Below, in pieces: positions 24,319-32,106 of a DNA stretch of 41,436 nucleotides (positions within the stretch are counted from its first letter, which is position 1; each line of letters starts with the position of its first letter). This DNA is from Streptomyces sp. ISL-94 (lineage in GTDB: Bacteria; Actinomycetota; Actinomycetes; Streptomycetales; Streptomycetaceae): contig NZ_JAGGOZ010000072.1 in assembly GCF_018614075.1 (NCBI RefSeq), positions 1-41,436 on the forward strand. Reading direction: 5' to 3'. The notes beneath the pieces were generated by a model. The model worked only from the letters and a program-made list of their open reading frames with translations. It was not told the origin of the DNA and made no database searches. Made by a program: the position numbers and the translations under genes.

Positions 24319-25347
24319 CTAGTCCCCGGCTCCGGTACCGGCCCCGGCCCCCGAAGACCCCGGCGGGGGAGCGGCCAGCAAGTACCCCGCCTGGAAGCGG
24401 GACTTGGCGCCGACCGCCCGCATGATCTCGGCGATGTGCCGCTGACACGTCCGCTCCGACATCCCCAGCCGCCGCGCGATCACCTTGTCCTCCAGCCCCT
24501 CGGACAGCAGCCGCACGATGGTCTGCCGCAACTCGTCCGAGATCGACCGCGCCGCATCCGGACTCACCGTCACCGGAAACGGCTCCGCCGCCACCCACGA
24601 CCGCTCGAACGCCGCCGTCATGAAGTGCACGACATTCGGCTCCCGCACCACCAGTGCCGCCCCGCTCCGGTCCGGCACCGCCATCAGCCCGGTGTGCCCG
24701 TCGAAGACCAGCATCCGCATCAGCCCGTCGCCCAGCGTCCGTACCTGCGCCCCGAGCGCCGTCACCCGCTCGACGTACGCCGCTGTCGGCCGCGAGTACC
24801 GCGCCGTGTGCTGGTAGATCGTCCGCATCCGCACCCCGCGCGCCAGCAGCTGCTCGTCCCGCCCGATCGACTCCTCCAGCGTCTCCAGCGGCCGCCCCCC
24901 GCCCGGCTGCGAGGTCAGCAGCTCCGTCTCGCACGCCGCGACCAGCTCCGCGATCAGCCCCCGCACCGCGCCCAGGTCCGTGACCAGCTCCAGCCGTCCC
25001 GCCCCGCTCAGGTCACGGTGCGCCGTCCCGGCCTCGTACGCCGGTACCAGCGCCTCCAGCCGCCCCCGCAGCCGGTCCATCTCGTCGTGGGTCTCCCGCA
25101 CCAGCAGGGCCAGCGGGGCCAGCGCCCGGGCCGCCGCCGCCCGGGGCGCCACCGCGGTCCACCGGTCCGGCGCGCCGCCCGGCGCCCGCTGGAGCAGGTG
25201 CGCGGCGGCCAGCTCGGTGATCGCGGCGGCCGCGCGCACGCCCAGGGCCTCGGTGGCCTCGGCCGTGTCGAAGGCGTGCCGCTCGACCGCGTACGCGTAG
25301 AGGCGCCGCGCCGCAGGGCTCAGTTCCTCGGCTTCATCGGCTGGCAT
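24319..25347 (-). CDS. LuxR-type regulator with N-terminal TrmB/HTH and PLD-like middle domain
   Basis: About 342 aa. The N-terminus (LSPAARRLYAYAVERHAFDT, AEATEALGVRAAAAITELAA) looks like a winged helix of the TrmB type. The middle (about 110-260) has the pattern of actinobacterial regulators with a phospholipase-D-like sensor: ETLEESIGRDEQLLARGVRM, RTIYQHTARYS, ERVTALGAQVRTL, GLMAVPDRSGAALVVREPNV. The C-terminal LuxR DNA-binding domain reads LRQTIVRLLSEGLEDKVIAR, RLGMSERTCQRHIAEIMRA, then AKSRFQAGYLLA. ATG 25347 (MPADEAEELSP) is favoured because TATAAA at 25380-25375 would place the transcription start after the alternative ATG at 25371. It is divergent from an ATP-grasp gene, with palindromes between them. 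Confidence 0.85.
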   Translation of the reverse strand: MPADEAEELSPAARRLYAYAVERHAFDTAEATEALGVRAAAAITELAAAHLLQRAPGGAPDRWTAVAPRAAAARALAPLALLVRETHDEMDRLRGRLEALVPAYEAGTAHRDLSGAGRLELVTDLGAVRGLIAELVAACETELLTSQPGGGRPLETLEESIGRDEQLLARGVRMRTIYQHTARYSRPTAAYVERVTALGAQVRTLGDGLMRMLVFDGHTGLMAVPDRSGAALVVREPNVVHFMTAAFERSWVAAEPFPVTVSPDAARSISDELRQTIVRLLSEGLEDKVIARRLGMSERTCQRHIAEIMRAVGAKSRFQAGYLLAAPPPGSSGAGAGTGAGD

Positions 25348-25373
25348 ATGCGTATTGGTCCCGGCTTGCATCC

Positions 25374-25383
25374 GTTTATAAAC
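25374..25383. promoter_or_regulatory. Palindrome GTTTATAAAC, probable -10 of the LuxR-type gene
   Basis: Perfect 10-bp AT-rich palindrome in an otherwise GC-rich divergent region. Its TATAAA on the minus strand could be the -10 of the regulator gene, and its symmetry makes it a possible binding site as well. Confidence 0.45.
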
Positions 25384-25429
25384 CCCTCGTGTTCCCGCAA
25401 GGCGGCAAGACGACGCCTGTCCGGCGGCA

Positions 25430-25445
25430 TTCGGCATATGCCGAA
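25430..25445. promoter_or_regulatory. Perfect 16-bp palindrome between the LuxR-type and ATP-grasp genes
   Basis: TTCGGCATATGCCGAA reads identically on both strands. A related GGCATATGCG lies at 25343-25352 over the regulator's start codon. The position, 40 bases before the ATP-grasp ATG, is suitable for an operator of the adjacent regulator; that link is inference. Confidence 0.55.
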
Positions 25446-25484
25446 GAGGCACAGTGGCTCCACGGCGTGAGGGGGGAGCGCGGT

Positions 25485-26804
25485 ATGCAGGAGCGGACAC
25501 TCAGGGACGGGCGGGGGCCCGTGGCCGTCCTGCTGAGCCCGCGGCCCGCCGTGGTGGCGGCCGCCCGCCGTGCGGGCGCGCACACCGTGGTGGTCGCGCC
25601 GGATCCACCGGTGCCATCCGACCGTGAGGGGGCGGAGCGGCGGGTACGGACGGACTGGCGCGACCACCGACTCCTCGTCGGGGCGGTCGGCCGGATGGAG
25701 GCGGTACGGCACGGCCGCGCCGCCGTCTTCGGCTTCGACGCCGCCGGAGCCCTCGCCGCCGCCCGTGCCAACGAGGAGCTGGGCCTGCCCGGCACCCCCG
25801 CCTCCGCCGTGACCGCCCTCATGGACAAGGCCGCCCTGCGCGCCCGCTCCAACACCCTGCACCCCGCCCGGCCCGTGTCCTTCGCGCGCTGCGGCCGCGC
25901 CGCGACGCTCCCTTTCCTGACCACCCTCATCGGATACCCGTGCGTCATCAAGCCCCGCGCGGGCGCCGACGGCGAAGGGGTCCGGCTCGTCCGCGACGAG
26001 GCCGAGGCGCGGGCCGCCGCCCTCGGCTACCCCGAGGTGACCGACCTCCTCGTCGAGGAGTACCTCGAAGGGCCGGAGCTCACCGTCGAGGCCCTCTCGC
26101 GCGCGGGCCGCCACCGCGTCCTCGGCTGGACCCGCCGGCTCACGGACCCCGGACTCACCGCCGCCGGCCACGACCTCCCCGCCGCCCTGGACCCCGGGAC
26201 CGCGCAGGCCGTACGGGCCCTCGTACGCGGTGTCCTCGACCTCGCCGGTCACCACGACGGCCCCTCCCACACCGAGGTCATCCTCACCCCGCACGGGCCG
26301 CGCCTCGTCGAGGCCCACGCCCGCCCCGGCGGCGAGGAGTTCAGCCGGCTGCTCAGGCTCGCCCACGGCACCGACGTCCTCGCCCTCGCCCTCGCCGCCG
26401 GACTGGGCCTGCCCGACCCGGTGCGCAGCCCGCGCGCCGCCACCCACGCCGGACTGCGGTACGTGGACTTCCCGCCGGGCGTGCGCGTCGACGGGATCCG
26501 CCCCGGGCTCACCGCCGCCCGCTCGGTGCCGGGCGTGGTCCGGGTGCAGCTGGAGATCCCGCTGGACGCGACGGTCCGGCGCGCCCCGACAGGCGGGCTG
26601 CACCACGCGTACGTCCTCGCCACCGCCCCGACGGCGGGCGCCCTCGCGCACCGCCTGGAGCGGGCGGCGGGGCTGCTCGGGCGGCCGGATCCGTCCGCCC
26701 GCGCCGGGATACGCCGGCCCTGCGCCCCGCGCTCGGGGCGCGGCAGCGGGACCGGACAGGAAACGGATCCCCGCGGCGGTCAGCCGCCGGCCGCCTTCGC
26801 GTAG
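25485..26804 (+). CDS. ATP-grasp domain protein (carboxylate-amine ligase type)
   Basis: A 439-aa ATP-grasp enzyme. Residues 1-110 are a pre-ATP-grasp Rossmann-like domain (PVAVLLSPRPAVVAAARRAG). The ATP lobe has FDAAGALAAARANEELGLPG with TPASAVTALMDKAALR, then GYPCVIKPRAGADGEGVRLV with the ATP-binding Lys. VEEYLEGPELTVEAL lines the purine site, and HTEVILTPHGPRLVEAHARP gives the Mg-binding Glu and Asn-equivalent region. The C-terminal lid includes GLRYVDFPPGVRVDGIRPGL. Such proteins are related to carnosine synthase and L-amino acid ligases; the substrates here are unknown. ATG 25485 has GGGGGAG eight bases upstream. Its last 25 bases overlap the convergent cupin gene. The final 40 residues (PRSGRGSGTGQE) look disordered. 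Confidence 0.85.
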   Translation: MQERTLRDGRGPVAVLLSPRPAVVAAARRAGAHTVVVAPDPPVPSDREGAERRVRTDWRDHRLLVGAVGRMEAVRHGRAAVFGFDAAGALAAARANEELGLPGTPASAVTALMDKAALRARSNTLHPARPVSFARCGRAATLPFLTTLIGYPCVIKPRAGADGEGVRLVRDEAEARAAALGYPEVTDLLVEEYLEGPELTVEALSRAGRHRVLGWTRRLTDPGLTAAGHDLPAALDPGTAQAVRALVRGVLDLAGHHDGPSHTEVILTPHGPRLVEAHARPGGEEFSRLLRLAHGTDVLALALAAGLGLPDPVRSPRAATHAGLRYVDFPPGVRVDGIRPGLTAARSVPGVVRVQLEIPLDATVRRAPTGGLHHAYVLATAPTAGALAHRLERAAGLLGRPDPSARAGIRRPCAPRSGRGSGTGQETDPRGGQPPAAFA

Positions 26805-27148
26805 GCGCCGAAGCCGGTCCAGTCGACGGCCACGCACGGCTCGTCGCCGAGGACCCACGCGTCGTGTCCCGGCGAGACCTGCATGAAATCGCCGGCGCCG
26901 TAGTCGTCTTCCTCCCCGTCGTCCATGACGACGTGCATCCTGCCGCTCACGATGTACCCCGTGTGCGCGGACTGGCAGCTGTCCGTGCCGGCCAGCGGCT
27001 TGATGTGCTCCGACCAGCGCCAGCCGGGCTCGAACACCGCACGGCCGACAGGTCCGCCGTCTGTCTGGATCAGATCCAGCCGACCCTTGCCGTCCTCGAA
27101 CGGACGGGTCTCGTCGGCCTCGTCGAAGTTCTTGCGCAGGATGGCCAT
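26780..27148 (-). CDS. Cupin-domain protein
   Basis: A 122-aa single-domain cupin. The fold shows GRAVFEPGWRWSEHIKPLAG, where a conserved His sits in the first cupin motif, HTGYIVSGRMHVVMDDGEED with the second half, and GDFMQVSPGHDAWVLGDEPC, the G(D)xxxxPxxxxH motif. Metal ligands thus include His in motif 1 (two), Glu/Asp-like and His in motif 2. Cupins of this small kind are sugar/acid isomerase-like or regulators; no substrate can be told. ATG 27148 is nine bases from GGGAGG; ATG 27154 is a near alternative. The 3' end overlaps the ATP-grasp gene by 25 bases. Confidence 0.85.
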   Translation of the reverse strand: MAILRKNFDEADETRPFEDGKGRLDLIQTDGGPVGRAVFEPGWRWSEHIKPLAGTDSCQSAHTGYIVSGRMHVVMDDGEEDDYGAGDFMQVSPGHDAWVLGDEPCVAVDWTGFGAYAKAAGG

Positions 27149-27214
27149 ACCCATCGTCCTCCCGGAGCGGATCATCCCCGAGTCCGATCTCAGCTTACGC
27201 TCGGGCGCCTCTCC

Positions 27215-27940
27215 TCACCCCCGCAGCGACCGCCCGAAGCCCGAGGCCAGCGGCATCCGGAGGCCCAGCGGCGGCGGAGCGGCGAAGGCGTCCGTCACCG
27301 GCCGGGAGTACCGCCCCGAGAACACGGCCCCCAGAACGAAGTCCACGCCGAGCGCCACCACTTCCGCCTGGTGCTCGCGCAGCGCGTGCCCGTCCGAATG
27401 CACCTCGAACCGGCACGTCGACCGGTTCGCCTTCTTCGCCCGCGCCGCCAGCCGGAACGATCCCTCCGGGTCGCTGCGGGCGTCGTTGGTGCCGTGCACG
27501 ATCAGCACCTGGCGGCCCGACAGATGTTTCACCGGTTCCGGCGAATCCGCCGCGGCGGCCGGTTTCCCTGGACAAGGGGCGAGCGCCAGGACCGAGTTGA
27601 CGGCCCCGTGTCCCGCCGCGCGCAGCGCGGCCAGCCCTCCCGCGTCGTAGCCGGCCAGGCACACCGGCACGTCCCCGTACCGCCGCACCACCTCGTCCGC
27701 CGCCCGGACCGCCTCCTCCTGCCGGGAGGCACCCCTGTCGTGGAGGAGGGTGTGCGCGACCAGCCCGTCCGCCCCGCCCGCCCGGGCCAGCGCCCGCGCG
27801 AGCGGACGTATCGGGCCCAGGGAGAATCTGGACGCCCCCGGGAGCAGGAGCACCACACCACTGACCGTCGATCCCGAGCCGGTCGCGCCGGCTGCCCGCC
27901 CCAGGCGGGCCCCGCGCGCCGGCGGCGCATGCTGTGCCAT
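27215..27940 (-). CDS. Alpha/beta hydrolase with Asp in the nucleophile elbow
   Basis: A 241-aa dienelactone-hydrolase-like alpha/beta hydrolase. The core begins VSGVVLLLPGASRFSLGP, then a helix PLARALARAGGADGLVAHTL, the elbow VCLAGYDAGGLAALRAAGH, a strand HLSGRQVLIVHGTNDARSDP with the acid residue region, and FEVHSDGHALREHQAE holding the catalytic His. In serine esterases the elbow is GxSxG; here Asp is in the nucleophile position (G-Y-D-A-G), as in dehalogenases and epoxide hydrolases, so ester hydrolysis by a Ser mechanism is unlikely. It could also be a non-enzymatic member. ATG at 27940. It is divergent from add, whose promoter region starts 14 bases upstream. Confidence 0.82.
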   Translation of the reverse strand: MAQHAPPARGARLGRAAGATGSGSTVSGVVLLLPGASRFSLGPIRPLARALARAGGADGLVAHTLLHDRGASRQEEAVRAADEVVRRYGDVPVCLAGYDAGGLAALRAAGHGAVNSVLALAPCPGKPAAAADSPEPVKHLSGRQVLIVHGTNDARSDPEGSFRLAARAKKANRSTCRFEVHSDGHALREHQAEVVALGVDFVLGAVFSGRYSRPVTDAFAAPPPLGLRMPLASGFGRSLRG

Positions 27941-28025
27941 GGCGGAACAGTCTCAGACCCGGAGGTGTACGCCATCCGTCCGTGCGGTCTCTGTTACATA
28001 TCGGCGCACGCCGCGGGGGCCCGCT

Positions 28026-28037
28026 CTACGCGCGTAG
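28026..28037. promoter_or_regulatory. Nucleoside-salvage operator upstream of add
   Basis: Perfect palindrome CTACGCGCGTAG, ending four bases before the probable -10 TAGAGT of the add promoter. A bound regulator would block RNA polymerase access. Confidence 0.8.
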
Positions 28038-28041
28038 GAGT

Positions 28042-28047
28042 TAGAGT
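28042..28047 (+). promoter_or_regulatory. Probable -10 box of a leaderless add transcript
   Basis: TAGAGT (TAnnnT) followed by exactly six bases and the ATG at 28054. In actinobacteria this spacing is typical of leaderless mRNAs. No ribosome-binding site at the usual distance is needed, although GGAG lies at 28037-28040. Confidence 0.55.
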
Positions 28048-28053
28048 GCCCAG

Positions 28054-29202
28054 ATGACGAGCGAGACCCCCACCCTGCCGACCCCGGATCAGATCAGCCG
28101 CTCCCCGAAGGTGCTGCTCCACGACCACCTCGACGGGGGCCTGCGCCCCGGGACCATCATCGAGCTGGCCCGGGAGGTCGGCTACGAGAACCTCCCCGAG
28201 ACCGATGCCGACAAGCTCGGCATCTGGTTCCGCGAAGCCGCCGACTCCGGCTCCCTCCCGCGCTACCTGGAGACCTTCGCGCACACCTGCGCGGTCATGC
28301 AGACGAAGGCCGCCCTCTTCCGGGTCGCCGCCGAGTGCGCCGAGGACCTGGCCGAGGACGGCGTCGTGTACGCCGAGATCCGCTACGCCCCCGAGCAGCA
28401 CCTGGAAGCCGGCCTGACCCTCGAAGAGGTCGTCGAGGCCGTGAACGACGGCTTCCGCGAGGGCGAGCGCCGCGCGAAGGCGAGCGGCCACCGGATCCGC
28501 ATCGGCGCCCTGCTGACCGCGATGCGCCACGCCGCCCGCGCGCTGGAGATCGCCGAGCTGGCCAACCGCTACCGCGACAACGGCGTGGTCGGCTTCGACA
28601 TCGCCGGCGCCGAGGCCGGGTTCCCTCCCACCCGCCACCTCGACGCTTTCGAGTACCTCAAGCGCGAGAACAACCACTTCACGATCCACGCGGGCGAGGC
28701 CTTCGGCCTGCCGTCGATCTGGCAGGCCCTGCAGTGGTGCGGCGCCGACCGCCTCGGTCACGGCGTGAAGATCATCGACGACATCGAGGTCGCCGAGGAC
28801 GGTTCCGTGACGCTGGGCCGCCTGGCCTCGTACGTCCGGGACAAGCGCATCCCCCTGGAGATGTGCCCGACGTCGAACCTCCAGACGGCCGCGGCCGCCT
28901 CGTACGCCGAGCACCCGATCGGCCTGCTGCGGAAGCTGCACTTCAGGCTCACGGTCAACACCGACAACCGCCTGATGAGCGGCACCAGCATGAGCCGCGA
29001 GTTCGAACACCTCGTGGACACCTTCGGCTACACGCTGGACGACATGCAGTGGTTCACCGTCAATGCGATGAAGTCCGCGTTCATTCCTTTCGATGAACGA
29101 CTGGCCATGATCAACGAGGTCATCAAGCCCGGTTATGCGGAGCTGAAGTCGGAGTGGCTGTTCCAGCAGACCGCCTCCACCAGCCGTTCTGTCTCGGCTT
29201 AG
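28054..29202 (+). CDS. add: Adenosine deaminase
   Basis: A 382-aa zinc TIM-barrel enzyme that deaminates (deoxy)adenosine to (deoxy)inosine, feeding purine salvage. Zinc ligands and active-site residues can be seen: LLHDHLDGGLRP (H-x-H), FTIHAGEAFGLPSIWQA (third zinc His and catalytic Glu), RLGHGVKI (catalytic His) and LTVNTDNRLMSGTSMSREF (zinc Asp). CPTSNLQT is also conserved. Length is usual for the actinobacterial Add family. The ATG at 28054 sits six bases behind a TAnnnT box, with the shared operator upstream, so it belongs to the nucleoside regulon. The end is followed by a strong terminator. Confidence 0.97.
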   Translation: MTSETPTLPTPDQISRSPKVLLHDHLDGGLRPGTIIELAREVGYENLPETDADKLGIWFREAADSGSLPRYLETFAHTCAVMQTKAALFRVAAECAEDLAEDGVVYAEIRYAPEQHLEAGLTLEEVVEAVNDGFREGERRAKASGHRIRIGALLTAMRHAARALEIAELANRYRDNGVVGFDIAGAEAGFPPTRHLDAFEYLKRENNHFTIHAGEAFGLPSIWQALQWCGADRLGHGVKIIDDIEVAEDGSVTLGRLASYVRDKRIPLEMCPTSNLQTAAAASYAEHPIGLLRKLHFRLTVNTDNRLMSGTSMSREFEHLVDTFGYTLDDMQWFTVNAMKSAFIPFDERLAMINEVIKPGYAELKSEWLFQQTASTSRSVSA

Positions 29203-29220
29203 GCCCTGGCATGACGTACT

Positions 29221-29256
29221 GAAAGCGCCCGGGAGAGGCAATTCCCGGGCGCTTTC
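29221..29256 (+). terminator. Terminator after add
   Basis: Perfect 14-bp inverted repeat (29221-29234 with 29243-29256, GAAAGCGCCCGGGA/TCCCGGGCGCTTTC), eight-base loop, followed by TCATATTT. Confidence 0.9.
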
Positions 29257-29342
29257 TCATATTTAAGGATGTTTGCGGGCGGGGGTTTGAAGTGACTAGT
29301 TTGCGGAGCCGCTCAAATTCCCCGTCGCAAGGACACGTTTTC

Positions 29343-29603
29343 ATGAAGCAGTCAGCTGCCAAGATCCTCGGTGCCGCCGCTGTCGGTGCCGCCTTCGCCG
29401 CCGTCGCCGCCGGTACCGCCTCGGCCGCCGTTCCGGCCGTCGGCCTCACCGACGCGCTGGGCACGGTCACGGGCGGACTCCAGGGTGTCACCAGCCAGCA
29501 GCACATGGGCGCGGAGGACGGTCAGCAGTCGAGCGACCCCACCTCCCAGGTCACCGGCCTGCTGAACCCCCTCACCAACAGCCTGAACGGCCTCGGCGGC
29601 TGA
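29343..29603 (+). CDS. Small secreted protein
   Basis: An 86-aa secreted protein. The signal peptide is MKQSAAKILGAAAVGAAFAA ending near TASAAVPA; mature protein of about 55 residues: TDALGTVTGGLQGVTSQQHM, then a Gln/Ser/Asp-rich stretch and a last segment GLLNPLTNSLNGLGG. Pattern and size recall small exported proteins abundant in Streptomyces, such as those with repeated Leu-Gly-Gly turns; it is not a chaplin or rodlin. ATG at 29343, with AAGGA about nine bases before. No Cys. Function unknown. Confidence 0.78.
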   Translation: MKQSAAKILGAAAVGAAFAAVAAGTASAAVPAVGLTDALGTVTGGLQGVTSQQHMGAEDGQQSSDPTSQVTGLLNPLTNSLNGLGG

Positions 29604-29633
29604 CACCGCCGTCCGTGAAACGTACGCGCGTGC

Positions 29634-29672
29634 GGCGGGCGCACACCTCTTCGACGAGGTGTGCGCCCCGCC
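29634..29672 (+). terminator. Terminator after the small secreted protein gene
   Basis: GGCGGGCGCACACCTC pairs with GAGGTGTGCGCCCCGCC (29656-29672) around TTCGAC with one bulge; a stable terminator hairpin. Confidence 0.75.
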
Positions 29673-29734
29673 GTGCCGTGTGCCACGATCACCACCAACT
29701 GCCCGCCGACGCACTCGGTATGAGGTCATTGGTC

Positions 29735-30499
29735 ATGCGCATGAAGGCACGAGCGACGATGGTCGCGCTGGTCCCCGCCCTGCTGTTCGCGGCCATGGGG
29801 TGCAGCAGCACGGACGCCCCCGCGAAGGACAACGACCCGGATCCCAAAGGCTCCCCGGGCCACGCCTCGGGCGCACCCGGTGCCCCGGCCGCCTCCGCCC
29901 CCGCCGGATCGGCCGCGCCGAAGACCGGCGGCAGCAGGCTGGAGCGCTCCGCGCTGGAACAGGGCGACCTGCCCGGCTACCAGATCTCCGCCCAGGGCAA
30001 GAACCCGAACGCCCCGGACGGCCAGCCGCAGGCCGACAAGAAGGCCTGCCAGCCGCTGGCCGACATCATGGGCGACAAGCCGGACCCGGCCGCACACGAG
30101 ACCGTCAACCGGGGCATCGGCTCCCAGAAGCAGGTCGGACTCGCCGTGTCCGCCTCTGTCAGCTCCTATGCCGAGAGCGACGCCAAGGCGCTGATCGCCC
30201 GGCTCAAGGCCGCCGTCGCCGCCTGCGGTACGGGATTCTCCGCCAAGGTCGAGAAGCAGACCGGCAGCTACCGCCAAGTGCAGGCGGCCGACTTCCGCAC
30301 GGCCGGCGACGAGAGCGTCAGCTGGACCACGGTCGCGGCCGCCGAAGGCGTCTCGGCGCAGGTCCACCTCGTCGTCGTACGCGAGGGCGACACCATCGTG
30401 CGGCTGATGGCCCTCAACGTGGCGTCCGGCGCACAGAAGGCTCGGGTGCCGCAGGAGGTCGCCGACAAGCAGCTCGACAAGATCAAGCGGGCGGGCTGA
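29735..30499 (+). CDS. Lipoprotein of unknown function
   Basis: A 254-aa lipoprotein. A Lys/Arg-containing signal peptide (MRMKARATMVALVPALLFAA) ends with Met-Gly-Cys, an acceptable lipobox. The mature part begins with a disordered Pro/Gly/Ala/Ser-rich segment of about 60 residues. A globular domain follows with GDLPGYQISAQGKNPNAPDG, ACQPLADIMG and VGLAVSASVSSY, alternating strands and a helix DAKALIARLKAAVAACG; two Cys (KACQPL and AACGTG) could form a disulfide. It resembles actinobacterial sensor-domain-like lipoproteins, though I cannot name the family with certainty. ATG 29735 was chosen because GAGG lies about nine bases upstream. It stands alone between terminators. Confidence 0.75.
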   Translation: MRMKARATMVALVPALLFAAMGCSSTDAPAKDNDPDPKGSPGHASGAPGAPAASAPAGSAAPKTGGSRLERSALEQGDLPGYQISAQGKNPNAPDGQPQADKKACQPLADIMGDKPDPAAHETVNRGIGSQKQVGLAVSASVSSYAESDAKALIARLKAAVAACGTGFSAKVEKQTGSYRQVQAADFRTAGDESVSWTTVAAAEGVSAQVHLVVVREGDTIVRLMALNVASGAQKARVPQEVADKQLDKIKRAG

Positions 30500-30511
30500 C
30501 CCCGCCGCCGG

Positions 30512-30712
30512 CTACCAGGCGGTGGAGGCGGACTTCTCGTTCGGCAGGAGCAGCCACAGCGCCAGGTAGACCAGGAACTGCGGGCCGGGCAGCAGACACG
30601 AGACGACGAAAATGACGCGCATCGTGTTCGCGGAAATTCCGAAGCGGCGCGCCAGACCGGCACAGACTCCGCCGATCCATCGTCCGTCACGGGGGCGGGC
30701 AAGGGCGCTCAT
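30512..30712 (-). CDS. PspC-domain membrane protein
   Basis: A 66-aa PspC-like protein: ARPRDGRWIGGVCAGLARRF with GISANTMRVIFVVSCLLPG, then LVYLALWLLLPNE. The GVxxGLA motif and the P-x-x-x-Y-L-x-L-W-hydrophobic end are the family's key features. Two membrane-associated helices. In actinobacteria such short PspC proteins occur alone and are linked to envelope stress through their similarity to the phage-shock protein. ATG at 30712. It ends 12 bases from the convergent lipoprotein stop. Confidence 0.88.
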   Translation of the reverse strand: MSALARPRDGRWIGGVCAGLARRFGISANTMRVIFVVSCLLPGPQFLVYLALWLLLPNEKSASTAW

Positions 30713-30749
30713 GGTTACTCCTTCGTCGGGATCGCATTCTTGCGATGCC

Positions 30750-31361
30750 TCAATATTCCCGCGGGACCGCCGACAGAACCTCGGTCCAGGGGCCGAGCCC
30801 GACCCTGGTAATTCTCGGGGTCGCCCCCTGATAAGCAGCCTGTGAGCGCCGCATGCGGGCGCGCAGCGCCGGTACGACGGCCACGTGCGCGAGCAGCACC
30901 CCGAGGGTGTTCAGGAGCACCGAGTCCACGTTCACGACCTGGCCCGGAACGGCGGTCTGGAGCATCTCGATGGACACCGAGACCAGTGCGCCCGCGGCGG
31001 CGGTCCGGGCCAGCGAGGACCACGCGGAGAGCGCCGAAGGCGCGAGGCGCCCGCTGACCAGGGGCAGCAGCACCCCCAGCGGGGCCAGCAGCGCCAGACC
31101 CGCCCCGATCTGCCGGGCGGCCTCCAGCGGGCCCTGGGCGAGGGTGGCACCGATCCCCTCCAGCGGGGTCAGATTGGCGGCCGCGGCCCAGGGCACGTCC
31201 AGTGGCCGCAGGGTCAGCCACCCGACGATCACCAGGTGGGCTGCCAGGAGGGCGCCGGCCAGGAGCCGGACCCGGGGATGGATGGCGGCGCTGCCGCCGG
31301 CCTCAAGACGCTGCACACCTGCGAGGACGCACCCCGCGGTACCGGTGGTTCCGCCCCTCAC
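30750..31361 (-). CDS. VanZ-like membrane protein
   Basis: A protein of up to 203 aa with four to five helices. LLAGALLAAHLVIVGWLTLR with PLDVPW begins the VanZ-like core, followed by NLTPLEGIGATLA (a N-L-x-P motif typical of VanZ), GLALLAPLGVLLPLVSGRLA, then SVSIEMLQTAVPGQVVNVDS with the conserved E-x-x-Q and D, and VLLNTLGVLLAHV. VanZ proteins are linked to teicoplanin resistance in some Gram-positives; the actinobacterial ones are mostly uncharacterised. GTG 31361 gives the longest product, but GTG 31316 (residue 16) is equally plausible. Confidence 0.82.
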   Translation of the reverse strand: MRGGTTGTAGCVLAGVQRLEAGGSAAIHPRVRLLAGALLAAHLVIVGWLTLRPLDVPWAAAANLTPLEGIGATLAQGPLEAARQIGAGLALLAPLGVLLPLVSGRLAPSALSAWSSLARTAAAGALVSVSIEMLQTAVPGQVVNVDSVLLNTLGVLLAHVAVVPALRARMRRSQAAYQGATPRITRVGLGPWTEVLSAVPREY

Positions 31362-31436
31362 CCGCTGGTGGGGCCTTGTCCGACCGGGTATCCGGCGTTG
31401 CCGGCGTACGACGGGCGCCGGGGGCGCGGCCGGTGG

Positions 31437-32081
31437 TCAGCGGGTGGCGAGGAGCACGATCAGCAGCAGCGCGCCGGCCACGGCGGGCACGATGATCTCG
31501 TACGACCAGTGCACGTGCACGCTGCCCTGCGCCCCGGCCCGCGAGGCCCCGCGCTCGGCCAGCTCCCGCAGCTCGTCGATGACCTTGTCGGCATGGGCGC
31601 GCGGCGGCCCGGCCGGCGCGGCGGCCTTGTCCGCCTCCGGGGCCGAGACGCCCCGGCCGGTGAGCCCGCCGCGGCGGGTGAGCTGCCCCCGGCTCGCCTT
31701 CTTCCGCTCGCGCAGCGAGACGGGGACGGACCAGAGCTGGTACTTCGCGCCCTCGGCCAGCACCTCGGCCGAGTACCCGGCGCGTACCGCGTCCACGGCC
31801 GCCCAGGGCAGCTCGATGACGCGGAAGGGGTTCCGTACGCGCATCCGGTCGTCATTGGCGAAGACGGCGGGGCGCAGGGTGAAGGCCACGGTCAGCGGTA
31901 CCGCGCACAGCGCGACCGCGAGCGCGATCCAGGGGGTGTTGCCGGAGCCCCGCACCGCGGCGTCGCCGCAGAGCCACACGATCAGGGCGAGCAGCGCGAC
32001 CCCGCCGGCCACGGCCATGGAGGAGCGGTAGACCCGGTCGTCGTAGACCGGCTCGTCGGTCGGCTGCTGGTTGCTGCTCAT
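31437..32081 (-). CDS. Membrane protein with PH-like domain
   Basis: A 214-aa protein. Two helices at about 22-37 (AVAGGVALLALIVWLCG) and 48-68 (WIALAVALCAVPLTVAFTLR), then a bacterial PH-like (bPH2) domain with RMRVRNPFRVIELPWAAVDA and LAEGAKYQLWSVPVSLRERK. A soluble linker about 128-185 is rich in Ala, Arg and Glu, and a third helix near the end (IIVPAVAGALLLIVLLA) makes a tail anchor. Many such Streptomyces proteins exist with unknown role. ATG 32081, no obvious operon partner. Confidence 0.8.
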   Translation of the reverse strand: MSSNQQPTDEPVYDDRVYRSSMAVAGGVALLALIVWLCGDAAVRGSGNTPWIALAVALCAVPLTVAFTLRPAVFANDDRMRVRNPFRVIELPWAAVDAVRAGYSAEVLAEGAKYQLWSVPVSLRERKKASRGQLTRRGGLTGRGVSAPEADKAAAPAGPPRAHADKVIDELRELAERGASRAGAQGSVHVHWSYEIIVPAVAGALLLIVLLATR

Positions 32082-32106
32082 GGGGCCGATTCTGCCCCAC
32101 GCCGTC

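Noticed and set aside
29623..29632. TACGCGCGTG, resembling the nucleoside operator
   Set aside because: It has only part of the palindrome, lacks the CTA/TAG flanks, and lies between a secreted-protein stop and a terminator rather than at a nucleoside gene promoter.
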